A DNA stretch of 64,000 bases, taken from Luidia sarsii (lineage: Eukaryota; Echinodermata; Asteroidea; Paxillosida; Luidiidae). The DNA lies in contig OX465112.1 of NCBI GenBank assembly GCA_949987565.1, positions 19,999,516-20,063,515 of the forward strand. Direction: 5' to 3'. Made by a program: the position numbers and the translations under genes. A model generated the notes under the pieces. The model saw only the letters and a program-made list of their open reading frames with translations, was not told the DNA's origin and made no database searches. This document shows, piece by piece, positions 19,081 through 30,900 of the stretch. Each line of letters opens with the position of its first letter. Position 1 is the stretch's first letter.

Positions 19081-19084
19081 CAAC

Positions 19085-19400
19085 ACAGACATCTGAATTG
19101 TGAAAAAAAGGGACTTGAACCCGAGACCTCTGGTTTTGCTTACCAGCACCCTTAATACCCTCCAAGCTGTTCAGCCAGCCCTTCTCTAATAGTCAACTAG
19201 TCTTTGCCGGGGTGGGGGTCGCCAGTCAGAAGCATACAGCCATTAACAGACTGCCGTATATCTCCAGGGATCACAGTCACACGCCCGCTTTCAGTCAGAT
19301 GCAAACAACCAAATGTTGTAAACCTGGTACAGTAGCTCAGGAATCACACAAAGCGGATGCAGCTTTTTCAATTCAAGTCAAAGAAAAGAAAATTAAAAAG
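19085..19400 (-). mobile_element. tRNA-derived SINE, family A (minus), long copy
   Basis: Contains GGGACTTGAACCCGAGACC (B box complement), GTCAACTAGTCTTTGCCGGG, CGCCAGTCAGAAGCA and, beyond the usual end, ATCTCCAGGGATCACAG and CACACAAAGCGGATGCAGC, which show the full body of the family. The A-box part is decayed. Confidence 0.85.
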
Positions 19401-19504
19401 CAGTTTCTTTACAACATAGCAGCCACAGCGATTTTAGGCAAAATCTTTTCCTGAAAAACATAGCCTCATGAGACTATTAATAAAGCAGTATTCTAAATCA
19501 ATGA

Positions 19505-19640
19505 AAATCTGAATGAGCTTTCCAGCCCTTAGATGGTGGCCTTCCCAAGTAGTGAAGCATGCTTTTACCGGGGTGGGGCGCCAGTCAGAAGCATTTAACC
19601 ATGTGTATCTCTAGTGATCACCCCAATTTTTCATTTTTAA
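19505..19640 (-). mobile_element. tRNA-derived SINE, family A (minus), partial
   Basis: TTTCCAGCCCTTAGATGGTGG, CGGGGTGGGGCGCCAGTCAG and ATCTCTAGTGATCACC. Lacks the B box. Confidence 0.75.
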
Positions 19641-19799
19641 AAAATTGTTCAAAAGTTTCCAATCAGTTATTCCTTGGAATGAACCACTGCTCTTCCGTCC
19701 CATTGAACTCATTCATTGTTGTAGCTACATGTATAATATTTCTGACCCGATATCGGAAATGAATTGAATATCTTACTGGAAGATAGTAAAAGGAGGGAA

Positions 19800-20165
19800 A
19801 AGTTTCATAAGCTCTATGATAATTAATTTATTTGAAGAAAATTTAACAACCGCTCAATAATATTGTATTTAAATCTGTCTGAAGCCATCACAGATGTTCA
19901 TCTTATGTCACAATATTTATTGATTCACGATTCAGGACTAACTTGGTTGTGGTACCTGTCAGTATTTAGTTGTCATAGTACATTGTATTGATACCTTGAT
20001 AGTAAACAAACTGTGCTAACATTTTCAATTGCCTTCAAGAATATTGTTAACCACTGAAGGCCTTGAGAGAAGTATTCACCTCTAAAAATGGTCAACAATT
20101 ATAAATATCTATCGTTGGTTTGTTTTTCATTATTTATTGATATTTATTTTCAGTTATGAACAAAT
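19800..20165. other. AT-rich spacer, nothing recognised
   Basis: No exon, RNA gene or repeat with definable ends seen. Confidence 0.4.
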
Positions 20166-20169
20166 AATG

Positions 20170-20390
20170 GCAAACAAAAAATTGGCTGGACCGGGACTTG
20201 AACCCGAGACCTCAGGTTTGGTGTACCAGCGCTCTCACCATTTGAGCTAGTATACAGCCCTTAGATGGTGGCCTTCCTGGTTTGTCAACTAGTCTTTGCC
20301 AGGGTGGGGACACCAGTCAGAAGCAGTTCAACCATTAACTGCTGTGTATCTCCAGGGATCACAACCCTGTTTTCATGGTTTTCATGTTTT
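20170..20390 (-). mobile_element. tRNA-derived SINE, family A (minus)
   Basis: GGACTTGAACCCGAGACCTC, TTTGAGCTAGTATACAGCCC, GTCAACTAGTCTTTGCCAGG, ATCTCCAGGGATCACAACCC. Full-length in layout. Confidence 0.85.
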
Positions 20391-20934
20391 CAAAATTATT
20401 CTTGATTTTATTTACAGTTTATTTATTATTTATAAAGATTTCTCAAGATTTATTGTATGATATTTTAATTCAAAACTCTATTCTATAAAGTGCCTTGGAC
20501 GTCTCTATATTTATTTTCTGATGGTTTTGGTATGGCTGTGTTTTAAATCATCATTGATATACACAGTCTCAATAATGCTGTCTATTCAGTGAATAAAGTT
20601 TATATTTCTAATATTCCAAACCATATTATGAACAATTGGTACTGTAATAAGTCTTGCAATTTTGGTTAAAATTAAAATTGGGCCAAAATTTGTAAAATTG
20701 GTCTAAAACTTCAAAAATCCAAAGATTCCTTGGGTTAGTTTTCTATTTTATCAACTGGGGGTCTTTAGTTTAGACAATCTCCACTTGATTACATTTGGGC
20801 GAATATGTTCTGGTTTTTTTTTACATTTTGAATCAGTAACTAAATAGGAATCCTAATGCTAAGCTCTTGAGTATTTGTTTACATAATCTTTGGTGCAATA
20901 TTTCCGGCAAACTAAAAAAAAGATATTCAAATGT

Positions 20935-21110
20935 AGGAAGTTCAAAGTGCCTCAAGTTTATTTCTCTCTTTGTCCTGTCATTCGTCTACCCATTGCTCTC
21001 CCTTTCCTCTTCGTTTCTTTCTGTTTCATTCTGCCTTTGAGAAAGGGTCAAAACGTCAGGCCCTCCTATTTTCTTTTTTATCAGTCTTCATGAAAAATTA
21101 ATAGCCTGGC
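20935..21110 (+). mobile_element. Penelope-like element terminal fragment (HHR family A)
   Basis: A pyrimidine-rich part (CTCTCTTTGTCCTGTCATTC, CCTTTCCTCTTC) leads into GCCTTTGAGAAAGGGTCAAA and ACGTCAGGCCCTCC, the same order as in the arms of the 49,436 element. Stem II is mostly deleted. Confidence 0.7.
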
Positions 21111-21443
21111 TTTTTTCTTCACATTTTTAGTCATGAGTGGGTCCAGAAAGTATTCAGTGTTGATTTACAACAAACAGTTTTAAAATAACAAAAATTAACC
21201 TTTCAAGGTGTTATGAAACCCCATTTCATGCTTCATGACTCAAAATGACTACAAAGCGGTCAGAAACATAGAAAAAAAAGTTGAAAATATCACCCCTATA
21301 CACTATAAATGTTTCCCATGCAATTGTTTTTGCCGAGTTATTATTTTTTTTAATAAGTGCCAAGTTTTCAAGAACGCAATTAATTTTAGATCCGGCCTTC
21401 CACAAACTCGCCCAACCTTTTTTTCAAGAAAAATAGCGCCTTC

Positions 21444-21696
21444 CAGGGTTCTTTTCCAAAACCAGGCTTAGGCTTTGGCTCCAGCTTCATCCCTGTTATC
21501 CAAAAGCTGCCAACACAGGTTGGTGTTCTTTGTTGAAGTTGAAGCTTTGGATTCCTTTTCAAAACTCAGTAAAACATTTAAAACTGATATCAAAGGCTTT
21601 CTGTTTACATGCTGTGTACTTGAAATGGATGAAATAAAGACAAAGCCGGAGCCTGAGCCTAAGCCGAGTTTTGGAAAAGGGCCCAGATCTGTTCAA
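21444..21696. mobile_element. Fold-back MITE, GAAGCC-type (copy 3)
   Basis: GTTCTTTTCCAAAACCAGGC, TTAGGCTTTGGCTCCAGCTTC at the left; GAGCCTGAGCCTAAGCC, GAGTTTTGGAAAAGGGCCC at the right. Ends shared with copies at 2,637 and 17,036. Confidence 0.85.
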
Positions 21697-21739
21697 CCTC
21701 GCACAACACCCCCCCCCTCCCCCCTAAACAGCTCTCTAG

Positions 21740-22740
21740 CCAGTGTCCGAATATAGTGGCTGCGGCTGGAAGTAACACGCACTCGTATGGGAACTGGATG
21801 GAGCCGCTCGTTGACGACTTCCTTAGACTCGCGTGTACTTTTAAGTCGTAGCCAATGAATTAGGATGCTGCCTTAGCTGTATGCCCCCGAAAAATAGCGC
21901 CCTCTCTCTCCTAGCGATGACCAGTTGATTATGCTCACCCATTCTCACTGGTACTCACCACCCACTGGCGTACGGTAAATACACGTACGGTGTATACGTG
22001 CGGCAAGCAACGACGGTAATATGAGTGACACAGTGAATGCGAAAAACAACAGTTGCCCCAAAACGAAGGCCAGAAAATGTCGGCTATGCCAACCCGCATG
22101 TACCCATAGTCCGCACCCAAGAATATCGGACGAGTTATGTGGAAGGCTTTCCTCGTATTTTGTATGGTAATTCGATATAATCTTTGTATTTCGTATCAGT
22201 ACAACTACCTGTTTAGTGTTACTAGTGAGTAGTGTAGTGACTAGTGTTGTGAGTGTTACAAATACAATACCTGATTACACAAATACATGGCCATGCAGCA
22301 TGCTATTCATTACCGCTAACGACAACCGCGACAACCGACAAACAGACAATTATAAATGAATGACTGAATTAGTGGACACCGAGTAACTAATTGCTATGTT
22401 GTATGATGTACTTATGTTGGCAATATACATGACATGTTCTTGTCAAGTCCAGTAACAGCATTTTAGACATGACAGTAATAAACTAATACAAGTTACAACT
22501 ACAACTTACAAGCAATGATTGTCACTGTCAGATTGACAAAATATTTAATTGGCTTGTTTGTAAGCATAGTAACTGGTATTACCAATAGTACCGTAAGCCT
22601 AGCCTAAACACATGGAGAAAGTTCTAAATTGGTGACTGTTTGGCATTTTCTGTCAACTCTTGTCAGTAGTTCATTATGTAGTCCTGTAAATTGTAATGGT
22701 TGCATTTAGACAGCTTGATTCACTGCATTACTTAACGTTA
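21740..22740. other. Spacer with CpG-richer segments
   Basis: Contains several CpG-rich patches unlike most of the window but no frame or RNA gene I can name. It may belong to the upstream regulatory region of the RGS12/14-type gene. Confidence 0.3.
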
Positions 22741-22744
22741 CTAG

Positions 22745-23045
22745 TGTCAATCGTGACCGAGTGAGGGCGCTGTTTACTACGCGGCGACTTTTCGCCTATG
22801 GGAAACTGTGACCGACAAACTGTGTACAACTGTATGGGGGTGATCGGAGGCGCGGAGGGATATAGATTAATCCTTCTGTTAACGTTCATTCATGAAAAAA
22901 ACCGGAACTACATTCAAGATGGAGACTTGCGCTATGCACTGATATGAAATTTGCCGATCGTTTTGTTGGGGATGTTGTGGAAATCCTTCGGTGAAATTAC
23001 GAAAACAATTGCTTTTCGCACTTCAGATTGTTATTGGAATTCAAA
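22745..23045 (+). promoter_or_regulatory. Candidate promoter and non-coding first exon of the RGS12/14-type gene
   Basis: A CpG-richer stretch ends at a strong splice donor, TTCAAA|GTAAGT at 23,046. The coding exon of the RGS gene at 25,749 begins with an acceptor and a 21-base leader before its ATG, so a 5' non-coding exon must exist upstream. This is the best-looking candidate by eye, not proven. Confidence 0.35.
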
Positions 23046-23751
23046 GTAAGTTCCCTGTCAATGCTTAAAGCCAACAGACAATGACTTGTAGTTGAGTATT
23101 TGATGCTGCTAGCACTTTTTATTTAAAATGTTTTGGTTGTCGCGCTTTTTCGCGCTTCGTTGTCAAAGACGGTGATGTGGCCCATGGGAATTCAACGTTT
23201 GCCCGCTGGGGAATTGACTGTTGCGCAACGCTGAACACGTTGCGCTGGTTCCCAGCCGCATTGGTTCCAGTGTGTATTTGTTGGTGTTGATTGGTACTCA
23301 CGGTAAACAAACGGTGCTATTTTTCATGTAATAATTACTTTAAATTAGCTCCATCAAAGCTGTAACAACACACTAACACAATAAAATAATTATTAAAACA
23401 ATAAAACAATAAAACATTGTTAAATTAGCCAGGAGTTGCAATTATAACAACCATGTAACAACTACCGTAATTCACAGGCTGATAAGTGGTTTCAGAAATT
23501 CTGACCAGGTTGTAAAATTTTGTATGTCATGTCACTAGCACATTAATGTCACTTTGAAAAAATTAACGAAAAATTAACAAAAAATAATTAAATAATTATA
23601 CTTTTATTTTCTCAAGGTGTGCTTCAATTCCCTGGCTTCACGCTCCATATCACAAAACCATTAGTCACTTTCATCACCACTCTTTCTCCATAATCCTGCT
23701 GTAGATCGACACTGACGCTGACTTTCTTTAACATTTCATGCTTGCTTCATC

Positions 23752-24199
23752 ATGGCATCTTCTGCTCAGTATTTAGGACCCTATGCCAGTGATCAGCTAA
23801 ATCTTACTACTGGGAACTGGAAAAAAGGGATTCTTGGTATTCAAATTACATTACATAAATTAGTCAAATTACATCTCGAATGGTTTGATCTTGGAACTTG
23901 TTATCGAACTGCAAAAAGAGGGCAATAACCTACAGCAACTTATATCAGCTTTGCAAGATATTTACAGTACTGATTTGTCATGGTTGGATTTTAATAAATT
24001 CAAACGGTCACTTTCATCTCTGAAGAAGAAACGAGCTACCCTTCTAAAAAACAGGTCAAAACCAAATGGTAAGACAAATCTGGATGCCTTTCTGGGATCA
24101 TCATATATTTTACCCGAACCACCACAGCCTCGACTAAAGGTCAGTGAGTGTCCTCAAAAGGATTTATTCAGATGCTTTCTTGTTGTCTTCATCTTGTAG
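23752..24199 (+). pseudogene. Unrecognised coding-like remnant with shifted frames
   Basis: From the ATG at 23,752 (context ATCATGG) a frame of 58 codons reads MASSAQYLGPYASDQLNLTT and stops at the TAA just after 23,920. An overlapping second frame, open from 23,864, continues as ELVIELQKEGNNLQQLISAL ... KKKRATLLKNRSKPNGK and ends 24,199, passing a donor-like CTAAAG|GTCAGT at about 24,138. The charged helical text looks like protein, not chance, but I do not recognise it. It could be a frameshifted retrocopy, an exon of an unknown gene, or chance. Confidence 0.3.
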
Positions 24200-25500
24200 C
24201 TGCTATCTTTCCCTTGGTGAAAATCGCTGTAATAAACTAGAACAAGACCTTTTTATCATAATCAAGTAGAATTTGAAAGGTAAAGTGCTACACTCAAACA
24301 TTTATCTTTAACACGGGATAAAATTTGCCAGCTGAGCAGTTATTTGGCATATAATTTATTCATTGTGACCTTTGACCTTTAACTGTTGCCCTTTAACCTT
24401 GATTTAACCTTTGAGGTCAATCTTTTCTAAGGTCAATCAGAGATATGATTAACCGTAAACCTTCATTAACAAATGAAGTCCTTCACTAACAAATACATGG
24501 CTAGCAGGCAATGCACTGTAATGTAATACTAATACATTATGCATACTGTATATGGCATTAATGTCAAGGTCACAGGAAATCATTATGTAAACATGGTCGA
24601 TAATTCTGAACTTTGACCTTGCGTAAGTCCAGTTTTCTTCAACCGATCTCCACCAATGAGATATCAAAATGACCTTCTCAGTGAGCTCTACCCAACTAGA
24701 CCACCTACAACTTATTCTGATCAAATCTCAATTTTTGTGATTTCCACTAACGTTACTTCTTCAATGTCATTTCCGTATTGCTGGGAATTTTTGCTCCATG
24801 TACTGTACTGTAGTGAAGGATCTTTGTCGGTTTTGTGCTCTAAAATCAAACAGTGACATTACTTGGCCAGCACCAGTTTCTAAAACTAATACTTAAAGTT
24901 AATAGTAGTACTGTATTGCTATTAACATGAAGACTTGTGATACAGCCTACAGGGTTTGACCGGAGAAACTCTTGGGTTATTGCTGGAACATTGTTGTTTT
25001 TAACAAAAAAGTTAAACAAAATGTTCATAAAACTTTTATTACTGTAGTAGTAGTACAAGTATTTTAGTAAAGGATTTAACAAACTGGTATCAGTAATTTC
25101 AAACTTATACAAATTTGATATGATAACATTAACAGTCATTATGATTGTGTCAAAAAAAACACATTTTTGTCAGTTTGTGATTTTAATTCAGTGAGCACTT
25201 GCCCAGATCAATGTACGTATACTCATTGTAAAGTTAGCATGGTACTTTTAGTGCTTTGCTGAAAAATACAATTTAGATTTGGTGGGATTCAATATCATGT
25301 ATGTTTTAGTAAATTTATGGTCGGAAACATAATTAATGGATAATTTTCAGTTAACATTTATGCTACATATTTTTTTTGAAGTATTTTTCAGTTGGTTGTG
25401 GTTGCACATAAGTAAGCACTTCATTCTTTAAGTCGGTTGTCTTTTCTCTTTGAATATTGTGAATAAGCAAGGGTTTTTCTTATTGCGATACAAATGGATC
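24200..25500. other. Spacer, nothing recognised
   Basis: AT-rich intronic or intergenic sequence. I see no exon with supporting splice sites and no repeat with definable ends, apart from TTTGACCTTT/GGTCAA-type short repeats near 24,360-24,430. Confidence 0.4.
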
Positions 25501-25504
25501 AATA

Positions 25505-25690
25505 TCCAAAGCTCAAAAGTTATAGGGCCTGATTGATGTTTTGATCCTACCAGAACATTTTCTCTTTACCTTTGAGAAAGGTCCTGCTAGGATCGAAACA
25601 TCAGGCCCTCTTTTGAGATTTATGTATTGCAGGTCATTTTAGTTAGTGAGCAGTTTGCAGCAGTATTTACCTCAATATGTAAAGCTATGA
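25505..25690. mobile_element. Penelope-derived fold-back (HHR family A)
   Basis: TATAGGGCCTGATTGATG and TTTTGATCCTACCAGAAC at the left; CCTTTGAGAAAGGTCCTGC, TAGGATCGAAACATCAGGCCC and the tail TTATGTATTGCAGGTCATT at the right. One of the better preserved right arms (cleavage triplet AUC instead of GUC). Ends about 60 bp before the first coding exon of the RGS gene. Confidence 0.8.
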
Positions 25691-25748
25691 AACTAACCAA
25701 TTGCATGCAAACATTCAAAGTGTGAATTTCATTTTTTGCTTCTGGTAG

Positions 25749-27947
25749 ACGTAAACCTTTGAAGCAAGAATGAATCCCGGCAGACGTAGCAAGGCCAAGC
25801 TGCCTAAGGCCAGGCAGTCCAACCTGAAGACAGTGGAAGTCGGACGAGGTCGGAGTGGATATGGATTCACCATGACCGGCCAGTACCCATGCGTTCTGAG
25901 CAGCATTCTACCAGGCAGCCCTGCTGATGTAGCAGGCCTGCAGGCCGGCGATTGCGTCATGGCTGTGAATGGAGAAAGTGTGTCCAGAGTGGGCCATGCA
26001 CAGATCATCAAGCTGATTGGCTCCACGGAGGGAGTCTTGCGCCTGACAGTCGCCGGTCCGGACGATTCCGAATCTTCAGATGAGGATTATGCTCCAGCCT
26101 CCAGGATGCATTACCTGAGATCAAAGAGTACGACGCCAACGGTGAACAGTAGAGGGGAGATGGATTCTTTTGACAGAGAAGAAATGAATCGAGATGCCTT
26201 CTTTGATCCACAGAATCCTGAGTATGGTAATGGAGATTCACACTCGCATTCCAAAACACCAACTAATATGGATGCTGAGAGTAAGTTTGCGCCAGGACAC
26301 CTTAGTCCTTATAACCGCACAGGCAAAGCTTCAGTCATTCTTCAGAAACAAGCAAGTGGTTATGATTACACCTATTGGAATGGGAGAGGATTTGAGCACG
26401 TTGGTGGGCCGCAAAAACCCCGCAGGGTTAAACGGCAAGCAGAAAACAGACAAATGAGACAGAGGGCATACTCGGCGCAGAGCCACGGTTATTACGCTGA
26501 GGAGGACGAGGACGAGCAAGGGTTACGACCTTTGACCCCAATAGAAGTGTCCAACATTACTTATCCATCACTCCATCCCAGCTCTGGGCGGGGCTCTCGA
26601 GGCGCAAGACCGGCAGCTGCAGCGAGGGAACGTCAAGTCTTGATGCATGCTGTTGTGGGCTACCTCGGTTCCATTGACATCCCAGCCTCTGCGAATTTAC
26701 CAACGGCGAGTCTCCAAGCCATACGTGGCTGTGTGAGACGTCTTCACCTTGAACAGCGAGTTCACTCGTTGATGCTGATGGAGATAACCAACCTTGGGGT
26801 GGAGCTCATTAATGCTAACCACAGAGTCACTGTTGTCTATCCCGCAGATAGAATCACGTTTTCTGGTGTCTGTCCAGATGATAAGCGCTGCTTTGGCATT
26901 GTCACGGCACAAAATCAGGACGAAGTGCCTGATGACGCTGATGAAGAACCCATCGGTAGTTCTTGTCACGTTTTCATCGTGGATCCCTCGCTTAGTTTTC
27001 ACAATGTCCACTACCAGATGGCCAACCAGTTTGGGATACAGTGTGTGCATGATGCAGCCACTAATACGTGCCAGCAGTTCCCTACGTCTTCCCGGCCCCT
27101 CCTGACGCACATTTCACAATTGCACAGAGACCACGGCCATAGCCTCTACTTCGCAGACTTCTACGGCCAGTCTCTGTACCAAGCCGGCCCAAGACGTTCC
27201 AACAGTAACAGTAGTAACAGTGACAGTGGGTTCGGGAATGGCAAAGAGAATGGGGCGGACAATAACCAGCACGCAGAGAGAGTAATGATTGTAGATGTTG
27301 CAGGACATATTCGCAATCAGCGAACAAGAATGATTCCTGAGAATGATGCACCCCAGCCCGCGGTTGCTTCCAACAGACACGTCGTCCATGCTGAAATAAA
27401 CACTTCTCTATCTTCAATGTCTTCCGCTTCACAGTCCTCTCCAGACCACTCCCCGCAAAGTACTTTCAATCAGAGCAGGTTCTATGACCCTTCGGGTCGC
27501 CTCACACCACGTGCCCGACCTGATCCCATCTTGAAGGAGCCCAATGGGAGCGCCACTCCACTAGCGAGGTCCACCTCAGCCGTGCTGAATGCCTCTTCCG
27601 GTCGGCTGACCCCTCGAGCGAGACCAGACCCTGTTGGCATCTGCGCACCACTAGTCATGCCTATGTCCTCTCAGAAGAGCGGGCCGTTAATCCCTAAGCA
27701 GCATCCTCAACGAGCAAACGTCATGGTGCACCCGCAGTACTGTCCACCGAAGGCAACCGAGAATGGCCCCGCGCTGAATGTTCAGATGCGAAGTCGGCCC
27801 GCAGAAGCAATGAATGTGAGAGGTCGTCCCCCAACTGGAAGACACTCCATGTATGCTAGGACTGATGCAGCCCAGCGAACTCAAGAACTACCCAAGCAAG
27901 ATGTCAAGCAGAAAGCACCCACTCAACGACTCGCTGTTCCAAGACAG
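25749..27947 (+). CDS. RGS12: RGS12 first coding exon: PDZ and PTB domains
   Basis: Acceptor TTCTGGTAG, 21-base leader, ATG at 25,770, then 726 codons to the donor CCAAGACAG|GTAAGT. This exon alone encodes the PDZ domain ([20 protein letters not shown]) and the PTB domain (from [12 protein letters not shown] through GIQCVHDA). A very large first coding exon is also a feature of vertebrate RGS12. Between and after the domains the protein is disordered, with a twice-repeated [12 protein letters not shown] at about residues 575 and 609, and Ser/Asn-rich runs. Phase 0 at the end. Confidence 0.95.
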
Positions 27948-30900
27948 GTAAGTTTGACATGAAAACAGACATTTACATTCTCTTAAAAAATTAGGAGGGC
28001 CTGATGTTTCAATCCTAGCAGGACCTTTCTCAAAGGCCAAAGGAAAGGTGTTGCTACAATGAAAATGTCAGTCAGGCCCTCCTAATTGTTGATAATTATT
28101 TGCATTTTGGTAATTTCAGTCAGTAAACAGTTTTTGCATATTACTCATTTACATTGTCTGTGCATTTCCTTGTCTTATTGATATTATTTATATTCTTCCT
28201 TGAATTGATACTTAATTTAATTGATACTGAATTTGTCACACATTTGTGACAAGAATCACGTGATTTGATTGTTCTACAAAATGCGGCACCTCACCCAAAT
28301 GAGCTTACCTGAAGTTCTAACTTTCATGGACGCTATTTTTAGATGGGGTATCAATCATAGGGTCGTCCCTGACGTCCCTGAGTGTTTTAGTAAAACAAGT
28401 TAAGGAAAAAACTGTAGCCAGGTATTCAACAATTGGTTGTTGTATCTGAATGAAAATGGGGGTGTGATCCCTGGAGATATATGGCCATTTTAATAATGGT
28501 TGAATTTAAATGCTTCTGACTGGTGCTCCCACCTCAGCAAAGACTATAGTCGACTATTTAGGAAAGCCGTCATCTAAGGGCTAGATACATGTACATGTAG
28601 TTTAAGGCTGTTGTCGTGAAAAGAAATTCTTGTCGACATGTCGCGAGAATTTTATGCCGTCTGTCGACATTGTCGCGACAGAGACCCGATTTAGTCAAAA
28701 ATCTGTAGTCACAATGTCGGATTTTTTTTAGGTAATCAGTGATGGAAATAGCTGGATTCGCATCGCAAAATGCGATACATTTTTCACGAAATGCGAGACA
28801 ATTTAGAAAACGGTTCGCGTTTTTTGTGCGAATCAAAATCCATCGTAAGAGACCATCATGCGTTGAACGCACAGGACATGTGCTGTACCCTTGCACTGTA
28901 TACATGTATGTAATGTACATGTACATGTACATGGTCAGTACATGTTGGCTGTATACAGTACAGTACATAATATACTGTTGATAGTGCAAGCGCGGCGGCG
29001 GCCAGACTCCCCATCGGCATGGGTAGACTAAGATTTTCGACCGCCAAGCGCCAAGCACCTACCCTGTAAACATCGTCCAAATCGGTCGATTTTACACTTA
29101 AATTGAAGCGTGTATTCTCTTCTTTCTATCCATACCACTTTCAAAATTAATGACGAAGGGAATAATATTGAATTACGCGGAAACAACATTCGGAGACAAA
29201 CGATGAAAGTAGCGCATTTCCCCTCGCGACGTTAGCAAGGTTGGCAAGTCTAGGTATGGTTTCCGTCTCTACGTAACGCCATAGCGACACTACAGGACCA
29301 GTAGGGCCGAAACCAGCCTACGCGCTGCAAATGACATGACACAACACACGTCTATCTTTGCACACACTGTATACATGTAATGCACAGTGCACGTGCACAG
29401 CGGCCACATGGCCGCATACGATCGATCACGCTGCGCTACTCAAGCCTGATCGGAACTTCCAGAAGTATTACTAGTATTAGCGAGACGGTACGCTACAAAA
29501 AAGTACAATTCATTTTACTGCCGAAATAAAACACGTATTGGGATAATATTAGGGTTCTTTCTTTATCATTGGAATTGTGTGTGGGGTTTTTCTTTAGTTT
29601 TCTTTAATTTATTTTGTTTTTCATTGAAGAAAAAAAACCAGTTCTGCGGTTTCACCGAGTCCAGGGTCCGGCGGTTTTTTCGGTTTTGATTTTTCCCAAA
29701 CAGCCCAAGTCGAGGTGCAGCCATCTTTCTACTCTTCAAACAAAATTGAATTTGAGGAGGTCAATTAAAATAACTATCAAGATTTTTTTCCAGTACACAT
29801 CTAAGGAAGGCGACATGTAAAATAAAGGTTTGGCCTTTTGATTGGCCTTTTGATGCCACAGTGAGTTGGCCTCGGTGCCCCCTTGAGTTGACCTTGGTGG
29901 TGCCCTGTGCAATTTTGATGCAAACTTTGCAGATCGCACGAGGAAAAAATCAAAGCGGTCAGAAATTATTCCAACGTTTTTGTTTTAGGAATAGTAGGTA
30001 CAGCCTGAAAATAGACAACTGCATCAAACATGGTGGGACAGCGATGCACCAGCATGCATCCCATCTGTCAAAGCCTGAAGAAATGATCCATGCACTACTT
30101 ATTGTTGCATTTATTTTTGCTAGTCATTTTTACCATATTGCTAATCAAATTACAATTTGATTAGCATTATTTGCTAATCAATTTTTTCCGCTTATTTCCA
30201 TCACTGGTAATAAACGATTGGGGCATGTCAAACCAAGTAGGTATCGGCATCGCCTAATACCTCCTTGGTCAAACCGCCATAGTTGTGAACTTGTGAAATT
30301 AGTTTTCATGGATAATCTTTATTTCAATTTTTTTTTATACTTAATGGCTTTCGTATTTAAGATTATACACAACAAAATAATTTGTGTGCCGATATTGGGT
30401 GTTACAGTCGTAATTTCCTTAAAAAAAATCATAAAAAAGCGATTGCTCATTGTTTATTCATGACGTCATAGATCGGTGATGCATGCGTTCTCACTGCAAG
30501 AAATAATGAATATTTATGAATTCGCTGCACAGCGGCTGCAGTAGTTTTCCTATTGGCTATGTACACATGTATGGAAGTTGGAGAACCAGATAGTTTCAAT
30601 GAAAAGAAAAGACGTCACCGTCCGCACCTAGCTAAAGGTTGCCGCGTATTGGGCACCCCAAAACCAGCCGCGTATTGGGCCCAAAAATGGAGGAGGCCGC
30701 GTATTCAGCCATACATTCAGACAAACCTACATGTACATGTAGAACGTATGCGGCAAAGGAGGCCTTTTTCCGATGTACATAATGTACTTCCGGTCCGTTT
30801 TTCAACAAAATAAAATACGTTGCCGCCGGGATTTTAGGCTCAAACATGCAGCTACTTTCAGCTAGGTACCGACCGCGACGCACGTGCGATCTCATTTCTC

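Noticed and set aside
21475..21756. 93-residue plus-strand frame
   Set aside because: Lies inside the GAAGCC-type fold-back MITE; the KPEPEPKPSFGKGP text comes from its repeat arm.
26697..27110. Long minus-strand frame opposite the PTB domain
   Set aside because: Shadow of the strongly conserved plus-strand PTB coding sequence.
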